DNA from: Viola odorata
Taxonomy: Eukaryota > Streptophyta > Magnoliopsida > Malpighiales > Violaceae
DNA length: 64,000 bases
Direction of reading: 5' to 3'
Assembly (NCBI GenBank): GCA_963691705.1
Contig: OY829543.1
Location: 51,068,564-51,132,563, forward strand
Below the pieces are notes generated by a model. It had not been told where the DNA came from, searched no databases, and saw only the letters and a list, made by a program, of their open reading frames with translations. Position 1 is the first letter of the stretch. Each line of letters opens with the position of its first letter. Made by a program: the position numbers and the translations under genes. Below, in pieces: positions 1 through 12,234 of the stretch.

Positions 1-2792
1 GGATAACTTGAAGCAGTTGGAAGCATTGGCTGTAGATCTTGCTTGGTTTTATTCCGGCAGTCGAATAATCATCACAAGCAGAGATAGACATTTATTGAAA
101 AGTGTTGGGGTAGACACAGTATATGAAGTAGCAGGTCTAAATGACAATGATGCTCTTATGTTATTTAGTTGGAAAGCTTTCAAACAAGACCAACCTACAA
201 AGGATTATGTGCAGCTGTCTAGGTGTGTTGTGGGTTATGCAAATGGTCTTCCTTTAGCTCTTGAAGTTTTAGGCTCTTTTTTACATGGGAGAAGCTTAAT
301 TGTATGGGAAAGTGCAATTGCTAGACTGAATGAGATTCCCAGTAAGGAAATTCTAGATGTGCTTCAAGTAAGTTATGATGGGCTTGAGGAGTCAGAGAAA
401 AAAATATTTCTAGATATCGCATGCTTTTTTAAGGAGATGGACAAAGATCGCGTGACAAGAATACTTAATAGCTGTGGCTTCTATGCAGATATAGGAATGC
501 AAGTTCTCATTGATAAATCTCTCATTAGTGTTTCAGAAAATATAATACAAATCCATGATATGTTGCAAACAATGGGTAAGGAAATTGTTCGCCGAGAGTC
601 CCCTGAGGAGCCAGGAAAACGCAGTAGATTATGGGTGAAGGATGATATCTTTCATGTTCTGGTAGAGAACACGGTGAGTATTTTTTCTACAAAATTCAGA
701 AAGCTACTTGAACTGTCACTAAAGTGTACAGTTCACACTACACCCTGGAGTCTCGATTCCATATTTTTGTTCTTTTCACTCGTCTTTTGCCTTTGGTTGT
801 TTAGGGAGGAGCAGAAATACAAGGAATTTTCTTAGAACTACTTGAAGTAGAAGAGACAAAACGAAATGTGGAGGCTTTGACAAAATTAACCAAACTGCGC
901 CTGCTTAAAATTGATAATGTGCATCTCATCCAAGGACCTAGATGTCTTTCCAGTGAGCTGCGGTTTCTACACTGGCATGGATACCCTTCTAAATCTTTGC
1001 CAACACCTTTTCAGTTGGATAACATCTGTGAACTTGAACTGTGTTACAGTCGTATCCAAAGCCTTTGGGATGGAATTAAGGTAAGATCATAAATTTGAAC
1101 TTTGTAGCATTTGCTCTTCTTTTTTTTCCTCAAAAAAGATGGTGCATGTGATCTATTCTGACCTTTGATTGGTAAATTCTTTTCCTTTTTTTTTGTGACT
1201 CCAGATTTTGAAGGAATTAAGAGTCATTAATCTTAGCCACTCCCAATACCTAACCAAGACTCCAGATTTCACTGGCATTCCAAATCTTGAGGAGCTGGTT
1301 CTTGTCGGTTGTACAAGGTTGTTTGAGGTCCATCCATCAATTGGACTTCTGAAAAAGCTCATTTATTTGAACTTACGAGATTGCAAAAGCCTTCAAAGTC
1401 TTCCAAGCAGCTTAACTTATGTAAAATCTCTCAAAACAGTAGATATTGCTGGCTGTTGTAAAATTGCAGATGTGCCGGGCAATTTCGGGGAATTAGAATG
1501 TTTGGAGAGCCTTGATGTCAGTGGAACTGCTATTAAACAGCCTCCAATGTCCATTTTTCTTTTAAAGAATCTCAAAGAACTCTCTTTCCGTGGATGCAAA
1601 GGAGACCCAAGCAACTGGTTAACAAGGTTTTCCTCATATTTTGGGCCTATTCCTTTAATGCCCAGAAAAAGTGCCAATCCCATGGGTTTGGTGTTGCCAT
1701 CTATGCAAGGCCTGCATTCTTTGACAAAGCTGGATCTTAGTTACTGTAGTTTAGTGGAAGGAGCATTACCGGATGATGTTGGATACATATCTTCATTGCA
1801 GTCTTTAAATCTAAGTGGCAATGATTTTATCTCGCTCCCGAGAAGTATCAGTCAACTTTCTGGCCTCGATTATCTTTTCTTGGACGATTGCAAGTTGCTT
1901 CAATCAGTGACTGAGCTTCCATCCACAGTCCAATTTGTAACATTTAATGGTTGTTCTTCATTGCATGAGATACCTGATCCAATGACTCTAAGCAATAAGC
2001 TCCAATCATTGTACCACTGGTTTGGATGCACGAAATTGAATGAGGATGATGGTGACATTGCATTTACAATGCTTAGAAGATACCTTCAGGTCTAACTTTT
2101 GGTTCATTTACTCTCTCCATCTTTATATACACCCACACATTAATTATATTTTTTTTATGGTACAGGACCAATTCAAACCAAAGCCTTACTTTCAATGTTT
2201 TATTCGTGGGAGTAAAATTCCAAAGTGGTTCAGCCATCAAAGCAAGGGTTCTTCAATTAGCTTGCAATTGCCTCCCAATTTTATATTTGGTAATGCTGAG
2301 TCTGACTCCCAGTGGATGGGATTTGCTGTTTGCGCTGCTTTCAATGTGGATAGAACCTATGGATATTTGGACCTTTTTTGTAGTCTTACAGTGGATGGAA
2401 CACGGTATATGAGTCTTGGGTCTCGCTGTACTCTTACTAACATTGAAGGTAATATCTCGAAAGGTGTACCCATTCCGCACGTTTGGTCATTTTATGTGTC
2501 TCATCAATGTTTCGTTAAGGAATTGCAGAACAAATGCCTTAATCGCCTTCAGTTGGTGATTGTGCCCAGAACAGCAAGCGTCGTAACAGTGAGCAAGTGT
2601 GGGGTTCGTGTAGTATCTCGTGAAGATATTAATGAGTTGAATCACACGAGTGAACAGCTTCAGAGCTTCATCACTTTGGATGCAAGTGATTATGTTGGTG
2701 CCGTAATTCAGCAGCAAAACCCTGGTAGCGACCATGCGTATGATGATACCTCTGATGAGGAACCGACCGCCAAAAGACACAAGTTCTGGTGA
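1..2792 (+). CDS. TNL-A: TIR-NB-ARC-LRR resistance protein, 5'-truncated by window edge
   Basis: Plant intracellular immune receptor; the TIR domain and N-terminal NB-ARC lie left of the window. Visible exons: <2-673 (NB-ARC), 805-1080, 1205-2089 (LRR) and 2166-2792 (C-JID, PF20160), all joined in phase 0 at GT/AG sites. Exon 2 starts just after kinase-2 and shows RNBS-B (GSRIIITSRDRHLL), GLPL (GLPLALEVLGSFLHGR) and RNBS-D (FLDIACFF). The MHD motif reads IHD. The exon 2/3 junction gives ENT-GGAEIQGI, the usual TNL linker. The LRR exon has about a dozen leucine-rich repeats, and the last exon has the GSKIPKWF motif typical of C-JID. The protein ends in a basic AKRHKFW tail. No stop or frameshift is seen, so the gene may be functional. 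It is the paralogue of TNL-C in the other unit. Confidence 0.88.
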
Positions 2793-3054
2793 TGCATTGT
2801 AGCCGTTGGTTGATCTTGTCAACAAGTCCATTTATGGATGAATTTGCAATAAATGGTCTCACTAGATTAACCCATCATGACTCTATTCATATCTATTGTC
2901 ATCCATATGAGCTAGATTCTTGTGGATTAACAAGAATCATTAAGTATATAATTTTTTCTTTTTTCATGGAGTAATTATTCGTTACTATATGAAAAGATAT
3001 GATATTAATAAAAAAAGAATAAAGTTTGAAATACTAACTATTTTACTAATAAAG
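2793..3054 (+). other. TNL-A 3' flank
   Basis: Probable 3' UTR and downstream flank, closely matching the TNL-C flank 36,175-36,440. No gene is seen here. Confidence 0.5.
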
Positions 3055-3291
3055 TTATACGAATTGAGTGTGAAGATAGACATGTACTTTTATAAGTACT
3101 AGGTTATTTTGGCACGTGACGTTGTACGTGCGAAATTTATTTAGATTTAAAAATGTTAAAATATCATATTTATGTAAAAAAAGTATTTCACACAAAATAT
3201 TTTTAGTATAATATAAAAGTTTTAATAATGTCTCAAAAAATGGAATTAACATAAATTTTTATTATGGCGTTTAAACTATATTTGTAAGCAG

Positions 3292-3528
3292 TACTCCCTC
3301 CGGATCTTATTAAACGACTTTTACTATTTGTGCACGCATGTTGAGGAGGTCGGATGACTCACTATTTGAGACAATTTTGCCCCGAATTTTTTCTCAGACG
3401 TACGTTAAGGATTAATGTACGTTAAAAAAAAAGTACGAATTTTTTTGGGGTCAAATAGTGAGTCATCCGGCCTCCTCGATATGCGTATCTACAGTACGGA
3501 CGTCGTTTTTTATAATCCGGAGGGAGTA
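3292..3528. mobile_element. Stowaway-like MITE
   Basis: Terminal inverted repeats start CTCCCTCCGGAT at the left, and the right end is the reverse complement (ATCCGGAGGGAG). Both ends are flanked by TA, the Tc1/mariner target duplication. The inner arms also pair: GAGGAGGTCGGATGACTCAC on the left against GTGAGTCATCCGGCCTCCTC on the right. The whole 237 bp can therefore fold into one hairpin. No coding capacity. Confidence 0.8.
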
Positions 3529-6028
3529 TATATTAGTATTGTTATTGATGTTTTAATGCAGGCGTTTAAACTATTTTTATTAGTATTTACTTTTATAAAT
3601 TGAAATTTAAATATTTAAAATAATGTTTTATATTATTTTTATTCTAGTTCTCCAAATATTGTAAATAATTATGTAGTTATTTAAAAACAACCACTAATGA
3701 TTTTTTCTTTTAAAAAATCAAACTCAATAATAATTAAATGTACAAACTATTTTTCTTCATGTTTATGTATGATAAAAAATCACATAATTAGCTAAGGAAA
3801 AATAATTCCTTATCACTACAAATTTTATAAAATCAAACTAAAGTAATTTAATATTTGTGTATATATACTTTTTAAGAATAATACATTATAAAAAGGTTTT
3901 CATAGTTTTTTTATTTTTTATTAAAAAATAGTTTGTTGAGGCAAGATAATTTCTTATTTATTTTATAATTTTTTATAATTTTTTAATTTTTAACTAAAAA
4001 TAATTATCATTTTTCACTTTATTTTTTTATTTTTTTCTCTCATATTTTTTTCATTCTAGTTCTTATTTTAATAATGGCAATGCATGAAATAGAAAATAAC
4101 AACAACAATAATAATTAAAAAAATAGTCTAAAACTAATTGTGATTATAATTTAATAAAAAAGATAACTTTGTTAATATACTTGTCCTTTATTTTTTTTTT
4201 CTTTTCGTAATAATATCATATTTTGTTATCTTTTGAAAGAAAAAAATATATTTTAATTTTTTTTCCGATTAGAATAATAATAGTAGTAATGGTTAAGTCA
4301 TGAAAATTTTATTATTATTATAAATAAATAAACTATTCCAATTTTAAAATATTTTTTATTAGATAAATATGATAATAACGTTAGAATATTTATATATCTT
4401 ATCTAATCCATAACTTTTAGCTTTTTTCCTATAACTTATGGCTTAGAACATGATTTCTTATTTAATTTTCTTATTTATATTAACTTCATCAATATTTCAT
4501 CACTCGCATTAAGAATCCATGAGTGAGATCTTCTATGTACTTTTATAGCAGTCTATTGCGGTATACAAATTTACCCTCATTCATTTGTTATTAATTGAAA
4601 AATAATTTAAATTTAAGGTTTTAAGGACTTTAAGTTTACAATAAATATTTATTTAATTATTTTAGGTATAATGATAACTTGTAAATTAGTAACTAATTAT
4701 TAATCAATTTATTTTATTATTTTTTTAATATATGACTCATGCATATTGAGTTGCACGTTTTTTTCTAGAGAGGTGGGATTCATAGTTGTGTCATCTAATT
4801 TTAATTATCAATTTAAAGATTCAAAAGGTTACTCATTGTAACAATATCTCATTTCAAAGTTAATTTAACTTTAACTTTCTAACAACTTTAAGTTTACAAT
4901 AACTATTTATTTAATATATTTTATGTACCTATCGTATGTTATTTTGATGATATAGATCATGTATTCGAACCATAATATTATAATGATAACTAAAAATATA
5001 ACCAATTTTTTAAAAAATATATCTTATCACTTTACCTAGGACAGATTTTAAGGTAAACAACATAATTTTTTATTGTTTAAAAATTCTTTCACTTCGGACA
5101 CAATAGTTTTAAGATTTACATTAAAAATTCTATAATATCCTAAAATATTTTAATATAAACATTATAAGTGGTTAAAAAATAAAACAAATAGTAAAAAGTT
5201 GAAAACATCTTATAAATATTGGAGAAAAATGTATAACCATAAATATTTGATGATTAGATTATAAAATATTAAATTTTAGTATTTGTTTTAAATATCTAAC
5301 CTCATCCTTTTATATTATTAAAACTCATTAATCAATAATTGTCACTGAATTAATTTTAGTAAAAGTTATAAATTCTCTTTTTATTTTTCACTTTTATGAT
5401 TTTCTTAACTTTTAAAGTAATTTTTTCTAAAAAAGTAAACCATGTACTGGTTTGAAATTATAGTTAAATAATAAAAATAAAATAAATATTATTAACCCAT
5501 ATAAAAAATATTTTATGTACAATATAAAATATTTCTTTCATAAATATAAAATTAATGTAAATCATTTTGATAATATATGGCTAATATTTTCAATACTTAT
5601 AAATAAACTTCTCAATTATTCTCATAATTTTTTTTTCTTTTTACCATATAATTTATGTTAGAAAAAGTATAAATATTATAATTTATTTTTTACTTTTATT
5701 TACTTTATGTTTCTTCAACTCTCTTAAAATCAATCTCTTTACTAAATTTAATAATAAAATAAAACAAAAATTATTAAGTTGAATAAAGAATATTATTCTT
5801 AAAGTAATATAATAATAATTAAAATAATTTATATTTAAAAAATATATTAATATACATATGTTATATTTAACAAATAATTTAAATTTAAAAATATATTAAT
5901 ATACATATGTTATATTTTACTCAACTATATTTCAATTCCATACTTTTAAAGATATTTCTCACATTGTAGCTCCACGAGTACATTATATAGATTGATTTCT
6001 TACAATATCTTTGAATATTAAAAAATTT

Positions 6029-6175
6029 CTTCCTATGAAATTATTCTTATGAACTTTTACTTTTATATATTTTTAAAATTTATCATTGTTTGTGATATTG
6101 ACATTGGTGAAAAAACAATGATAAATTTTAAAAATATATAAAAATAAAATTTCATAACAATAATTTCATAGGAAG
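6029..6175. repeat. Long near-perfect hairpin
   Basis: The left arm 6029-6092 and right arm 6113-6175 are reverse complements with only a few mismatches over about 63 bp, around a 20-bp loop. The arms begin CTTCCTATGAAATTATT and end AATAATTTCATAGGAAG. It could be a small MITE or give a hairpin RNA. No target duplication was recognised. Confidence 0.75.
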
Positions 6176-6310
6176 ATAGTTTCGGTATTTAACATATTTT
6201 AGTTTAAAAAAAAATTATCTTTCTCTTTTTTATTTTAGAATTTAAATTATTAAATTATTTAAATAATTTTTTGTTAATTATAATTTAATATTATGATGTG
6301 AATATTTATT

Positions 6311-7156
6311 ATAAAAAATCACCTTATTTTATTTTTCATACTATCAAAAAAATATTTAATATAAATTTACATTCTAAATAATTGATTTACTATACATTAA
6401 TTATTCATAATTTTAATATTAATTCAGTTTTAAAAAAAATATATAGTTTATACAAATATAATTTATTTTTACTAACTTTCTTAACTCATAATACTAATTT
6501 CAAGCTCTTACCAAAAGTTATGAATATTATAATTCTTTATTAAATAAATAAATTGTCATTTAATAATAGACATAAAATTTCATTACTTAATTGAAAAATT
6601 AATTTATAAGTTTGTTCACTTTCTAATTTACTATTATTAGTGTTATTTAAAATATTATTACAAGGTACCCCATGTAATTTTCTAAGAGACTAACGAATGT
6701 ACCTATTTTCTTTCTACTTTTGCCATATAGGAAATATATATATATTTTAAGTTTTTTTTTAAAGACTAACGAATTTTGTTTAACTTAAAATTGAAAACAT
6801 TATCTAGGTTTTATCTAAAAAAATATATTAAAATCTCAAGAAATATATTTACGTAATAATTAAAAATATACTCAAAATATTTATTTTGTAACATTTTATT
6901 TTTTATTATATAATAATATTAAAAAAATTAACTTTATTGATTAAAGCATTAAATATATTTTTAGATAAACTATATAAAGAAACCCTACAGTTTGCAAAAT
7001 CTCCCACTTTGTACCCAATAGTTTTAAAATTTGCAATGTAAGCCTACAAAATTGCAATTGAAATTATTTAATCAATCAACAATTATTTTAATTTTTTAAA
7101 ATATACTGATAAATTTATTAAGGGTGATGTTGATTCGAACCAATTAAAAATATAGA
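6311..7156 (+). repeat. Direct repeat copy 1 (about 850 bp)
   Basis: Colinear with 8668-9543. Shared landmarks: ATAAAAAATCACCTT at the start, AAGAGACTAACGAA in the middle and GATGTTGATTCGAACCAATT at the end. The copies are clearly diverged, with small indels. No clear TG/CA termini or coding content. Confidence 0.7.
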
Positions 7157-8667
7157 GAATTTACTTTGACATTTATGATACAAATTCAGAATATTTTATT
7201 ACAAATTAGATTAATTCCTCTCTATTCTTCCTCCATTTTTTCGCATAAATATGATCTCATCTTTTCTTAGAATTTTAGTCTCCTATTCTAACATAGTCAT
7301 TCATGTAATCAAATAAACTAAAGTTTTCTTTCTTGTCAATAACGTGAGCTTAAATTATTCAAAAATGAATTTAATTTAATTAATATATTTTTAATAAATG
7401 ACATTATTTATTATGTATTATCCTTTTATTTTTAAGAAAAAATAAATACATGTCAAAACAATTTAATACCACATTATAAACATGCAAATGAACTTCAAAT
7501 TATTTTTTATAACTATAACTTATTTTGTCCATCTAAGTAAATATAGCTGTTGATTTGAGCTAATTAAAAATACATGAACTTATTTGATATTAGTTGGAAA
7601 TGTATAGGCAAGTGCAAAATATTAATTATTGATCGTTGCTTCTTCCAAATTCTTGCAAATAAGAACTTAGATATCTATGTATAACATTTAGAGTTGTAAG
7701 TAACAAAATACCTTAAATTTTTATTTAATTTTCATTTCTGTTTATGAGATCCTTACTACCTGTCTTTTAAAAAAACTAACATACCATTGAAACATTATAT
7801 AAAATAATCAGGACATAAAATTGTTAAGTTTATATTCCCAATTTTTAATCAATTGAGTATCATATATATAAATTTCTCTAGAAAATTCTATATGTTTTGA
7901 ATAGGGGAAAAAACCTTAAAATCAATCCGGATATACAAAATTAATTCATAAAACTTAACCGAACATGGATTCCCTCAAGGAGTTGTACATTCTTTATTTA
8001 AAAAAATAAATTGAATAAAATGTTGTATATGACTATATGCTAATTAGGTTAGGCTAGTTATGGAGAAAAATTAAAAATTAAGCAACACCAAATCTAATTA
8101 CCACTAAGAAATATATTAGAGAAGTTGAATATATTTTGGTTTATGATCTAGAAATTACTTAATGTAAATAAACAAATATTAATCATTAAACACAAACAAT
8201 AAAATAAATTAATTTAAAAAAAAAGAAAATAGAACAGATAATTATGATTATAATTTAAATTAAGTAATTACGTTTTTAATTTTAGTTACTTATATTATTA
8301 CATGCTTGGAAAACTAATTATATATTTTATTTTGGTATCTTTAAATTTTGTAGATCAATACTAATTCTATTCGCACATGACTGGGTATTTAGGTATTTTA
8401 TTATCTATATATACTATATATTTAATATATATTATCTAACTTAACTACCAACTGAATTAATATCAATACTCCCGCTATTGTTAAGAATTTTGAATGCTCT
8501 CATAATTTTTTTAAATTATTTCCAGCTTTTGTTTTAGATAAATTGGCTGAACTATTTTTTTCCAAATTTAAAAGCAATAATTATAATTGGATAAAGTTTT
8601 TAATAGATTTATAAAAACTTAAAAGAGAATTAAGAGTGTAATAGACTTTTAAAAAATAACTTAAGGT

Positions 8668-9543
8668 ATAAAAAATCACCTTGTTTCATTTTTCATACTA
8701 TAAAAAAATATTTAATATTCTAAATATTTAATTTAATATACACTAATTATTCATAACTTTAATATTAATTCATTTAAAATATATATATATAGTTTATACA
8801 AATATAGTTTATTTTTGCTAACTTTCTTAACTCACAATACTAAGTATATTTTTCTATGATAAATTATTTACTAATTTCAAGCTCTTACTAAAAATTATGA
8901 ATATTATAATTGTTTATTAATTAAATAATTTTTATTTAATAATATATATAAAATTGCATTACTTAATTGGAAAATTAATTTATAATTTTTTTCACTTTAT
9001 AATTTACTATTATTAGTGTTTTTTAAAATATTATTACAAGCTATTCCCATGTGATTTTTTTAAGAGACTAACGAACGTAGGAGATCCGATTTGTTTTCCA
9101 CTTTTGCCATATAGGATTTTTTTTTTTTTTAAAGTTTGTGTTATTATTTAGCTTGAAATTAAAAATATTATCTAGTTTTTATCTAAACAAATATACTAAA
9201 ATCTCAAAAAATATATTTACATAATCATTAAAAATATACTCAAAATATTTATTTTATAACATTTTATTTTTTATTATATAATAATAATAAAATTATTAAC
9301 TTTATTGATTAAAAAATTAAATATATTTTTAGATAAACTATATAAAGAAACCTTAAAGTTTACAAAATCTCCCACTTTGAACCCAATAGTTTTAAAATTT
9401 GCAATATAAGCCTGAAATATGCAACGTAAGCCTGTAACAAAATTGCAATTTCGGTCTTTCTAATAATTAGAAAATTAAAGGATAGTAAAAAGTATTATTC
9501 AGTTTTTTAAGAGTGATGTTGATTCGAACCAATTAAAAATATA
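8668..9543 (+). repeat. Direct repeat copy 2 (about 870 bp)
   Basis: Second copy of 6311-7156, separated from it by about 1.5 kb of unrelated AT-rich DNA. The arrangement could be decayed LTRs of a very old element or a local duplication; the termini do not decide it. Confidence 0.7.
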
Positions 9544-9554
9544 AATAATTTAAG

Positions 9555-9728
9555 AGGTAGGTTAATTAATTTAATAGATAGGTTAATTAATTAAATAAAT
9601 AAATTAATTAAAATGTTTAAAAGTCTATTACGTTTAAAAGTCTATTACAATCAAATAACTTAATAGGTAAGTTAATTAATTTAATAGGTAGGTTAATTAA
9701 TTTAATAGGTAAGTTAATTAATTAAAAT
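9555..9728. repeat. AT-rich tandem repeat, about 20-bp unit
   Basis: Repeated TTAATTAATTTAATAGGTA-type units in two blocks, 9555-9600 and 9658-9728, differing by a few bases. Confidence 0.7.
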
Positions 9729-10189
9729 ATTTAAAAATCTATTACGCCCTTAAATTTTTTAATAATTTAAGAGTATAATAGATTTTTAAAGAATAAGGCT
9801 CTTTGTGCTTTTTATACAGTATTGATAAAAAATAGTAAAGTCTAATGCAACAAAAAAAACCTAGCTAATTTTTGTTGAAAATGCAAATAAAATAGGAAAA
9901 AAGAAAAAACAATGAATTGTGGACAATAAAATATAAGAAATGCAGTAGAGTCTAATGCAATAAAAAAACCTGGCTAATTTTTTTTTTTAATTTCACTTGT
10001 TAATAATTTTTTTAATTTTTTTGTTACCACGGGTCAAATGAAGTTTTCTTAAAAAAGCAGTTGTAATGAAAAGGTAAACCCATTACACCATCAGCGAGAT
10101 TAAATAGTGCTAACATGAAACCAGACCAAATAGCTGTACTGGAAGAGAACGGGAGAAACGATCTCTTATGTTTGCTTGATTCATACGGT

Positions 10190-10392
10190 AACGTGCTTCT
10201 CCGTGAGTGTCCGGTAACCATGTATGGAAGGGTATACTCAGCGATTTGACAGCAAAAGTAATAAGAAATTCAACATACAATAGTATTTCCAGAGCTACAG
10301 GATATGACTGATTGGCCGATGTTTTAAAATTGAATGTTGATTCATTGGAAGCATATAAAGCGATACCTAAGGCTCCTACAGCGAAATGCAAA
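10190..10392 (-). pseudogene. ndhD: Nuclear plastid DNA fragment: internal piece of ndhD
   Basis: On the minus strand a 60-codon stretch matches the plastid NADH dehydrogenase subunit 4 (NdhD): [22 protein letters not shown] and [12 protein letters not shown], the last a hallmark of the NuoM/NdhD proton-pumping family. Only about 200 bp are present, with no start or stop, so this is a non-functional nuclear copy of plastid DNA. It abuts the natural end of the Fcf2 last exon. It is absent from unit 2, where sequence jumps from the equivalent of about 10,168 to about 10,868. The frame continues leftward into sequence that is not NdhD. Confidence 0.8.
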
Positions 10393-10399
10393 TGCATGA

Positions 10400-11540
10400 T
10401 CAGATCTTTTGCCTTCTTTCCTTTGCACGCTTGTGGGAGTTACCTCTTATCTTCCATTTTTTATTTCCAGCCTGATCATTATTCTTTCCTTCAATCTCCC
10501 GAACCTTGCGTTTCCTGTAACATTTTGATACAGTCATCCAAAACAAAGCAATATTAGCATGCAACAAAGAAACAAACCAGCAATTCTACTATGCTGAAAT
10601 CAATCCAGCATAAATTATTACAAAGGCCGATTTAGTCATCAAAACTCAGCCTTTTAAGATGGAGGAGTAAATTATTCTGAATGATAAGCAAGCTACATCA
10701 GCACATTTGCATGGCTTATTCTCATTCACACAAGAACTAAAGTACATAGTTTATTCTTCTCCTTTTGTTTTCTACCACATCATAGAGTTGAAGAAAGAGA
10801 ATAATGCACAAGTAATTAGTCTAATCTCTATCCCAGAATGACATTCTCCCAAGCTTTTAGAAAAGTGTTGATTATTCCAAAGTGTTAACTGAAAAATGTG
10901 TTTTATCCATTAAAGTAACATGGTTAAACTAATTCAGAGTATCTACTGTTCTGGATAAAAAATCACCACTCCCAGAAACGAGATGATTATTATTATGATT
11001 TATGAACAAAACAAAATGCAAAACAAGTCATGTAAAACAGACCTGTAAGCCTGGAGGGTACGATCAGAAAGCAGCTCATCTGCGTGGGTTGTTTTCCTCT
11101 CCTTCTTAGTAAGCCGACCTGAGTAGAAATCTGTTGCAGACTCAATAACTGTTCCCACCTGATTGTCACGATAACCAGTGAGTTACTAACTAGCACACCA
11201 AGATAAACATACAAACAAAACATTTTTGGTGCTTATATTCTACTCGCTATACTTTAGGGCTTGTTAGGGCGCTGAAATTACTCACCTGGAAATACTTGGG
11301 CAGCTCTTTTGATTTGGAACCATCCTTCTTGTAGTGTCTCTTTGGATCCATAACGGACCTCAACTGTATCAAGAAGATTGCCAATGCAACAAAAAAGTGA
11401 AAAAGGATGACTAAGAAACAGGTAAAGACAACCAACAGCTGATAAACCATAGACGAATACGATAAGGGTGGTACGGCACCTTCAGTAGTTGGATATCTTT
11501 TTTCAACTCAGGAGTCATGGTAGGGGCAGGCATGTCGAAC
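10400..11540 (-). pseudogene. Fcf2-family pre-rRNA processing factor, C-terminal exons only
   Basis: Four exons of the Fcf2 domain lie on the minus strand: 11540-11480 (FDMPAPTMTPELKKDIQLLK; the split first codon fits the family's WFDMPA), 11363-11286 (LRSVMDPKRHYKKD...PKYFQ), 11158-11043 (GTVIESATDFYSGRLTKKER...) and 10514-10400 (KRKVREIE...[10 protein letters not shown], then TGA). Splice sites and phases are consistent and all four exons are open. Fcf2 is a nucleolar factor for early pre-rRNA cleavage in the small-subunit pathway. The N-terminal exons and promoter are missing, so this is a gene fragment. One exon has H where unit 2 has L (TTHADEL against TTLADEL). Confidence 0.85.
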
Positions 11541-12051
11541 CTATTCACATACCACAAAGACAACATTACCTGTTTCCTTGTTCCTCATTCTAAGAAATTT
11601 TAAAAAATGGTGAGGTTTGTATAGACACTAGATATAGCTCGCCAGTTTGGAAAAAAAGGAAGAGTGGAAGAACACCAAAAGAATCTTTCCATACACAAAA
11701 GCCTTTGCTTGTTCTTAATAAATGGGTTCAAATGTACAACTGGGAATATTGCTATAAACATGTAATATAACTAGCCCATCCTATGTGCATGAGGGACAAC
11801 TTCAATGGAGGCGAGACTACTTTCAAATAAACCAACCGTTAGCATTATAGAACACAATTGAAAATGAAGTATGGATGGAACACTTACTGATCTCAATTGT
11901 GAAATTATTCTGATGATGGATGCAACAAGGAGAGAATTGACATACAGCTTATACAACATATAGCTTCTGTATAAAGTGACACCACTTCCAGATATCCATT
12001 ATATGAATAGACACGTACAAAAAATAATTTTTTCAATTTTATTTTTTAATT

Positions 12052-12234
12052 TTAAGCGAGTGAGTTTAATTCTGTTGAAGAGCAAGAAATGGAAGCGAGA
12101 GAAAGGCCGTCGAGGCGCGTGAGGATGTGGGTCGCGAGTATGTCGGAATGGACGGCGGAGATTGAGGCGGAGGAGGAGGCATCGGCGGTGGTGGAGAGAA
12201 ATTCAGGTGGTAGGTTAGATGCGGTTGCCGCCAT
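12052..12234 (-). pseudogene. F-box gene fragment (N-terminal part)
   Basis: 60 codons from an ATG read an N-terminal extension then HSDILATHILTRLDGLSLAS, which resembles the F-box start of the Arabidopsis At2g27310-type F-box proteins. The frame stops immediately after the F-box helix region. Full proteins of this type are several hundred residues long, so this is a truncated fragment. A copy lies at 40,211-40,393. It sits beside the Fcf2 fragment on the same strand. Confidence 0.65.

Larger units (their letters stand above)
3055..9860. other. Unit-1-specific AT-rich block without genes
   Basis: About 6.8 kb of very AT-rich DNA present between TNL-A and the Fcf2 fragment, where unit 2 has only about 0.6 kb. 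No open frame longer than about 65 codons and no recognisable domain were seen. It holds a Stowaway-like MITE (3292-3528), a long hairpin (6029-6175), an 850-bp direct repeat and AT-rich tandem repeats. It is probably layered, decayed transposon sequence, or else sequence lost from unit 2. Confidence 0.6.

Noticed and set aside
10024..10190. Continuation of the NdhD frame to the left ([13 protein letters not shown]...)
   Set aside because: It does not match the NdhD sequence expected after THGEAHY, and unit 2 retains this part without the ndhD piece, so it is other DNA.
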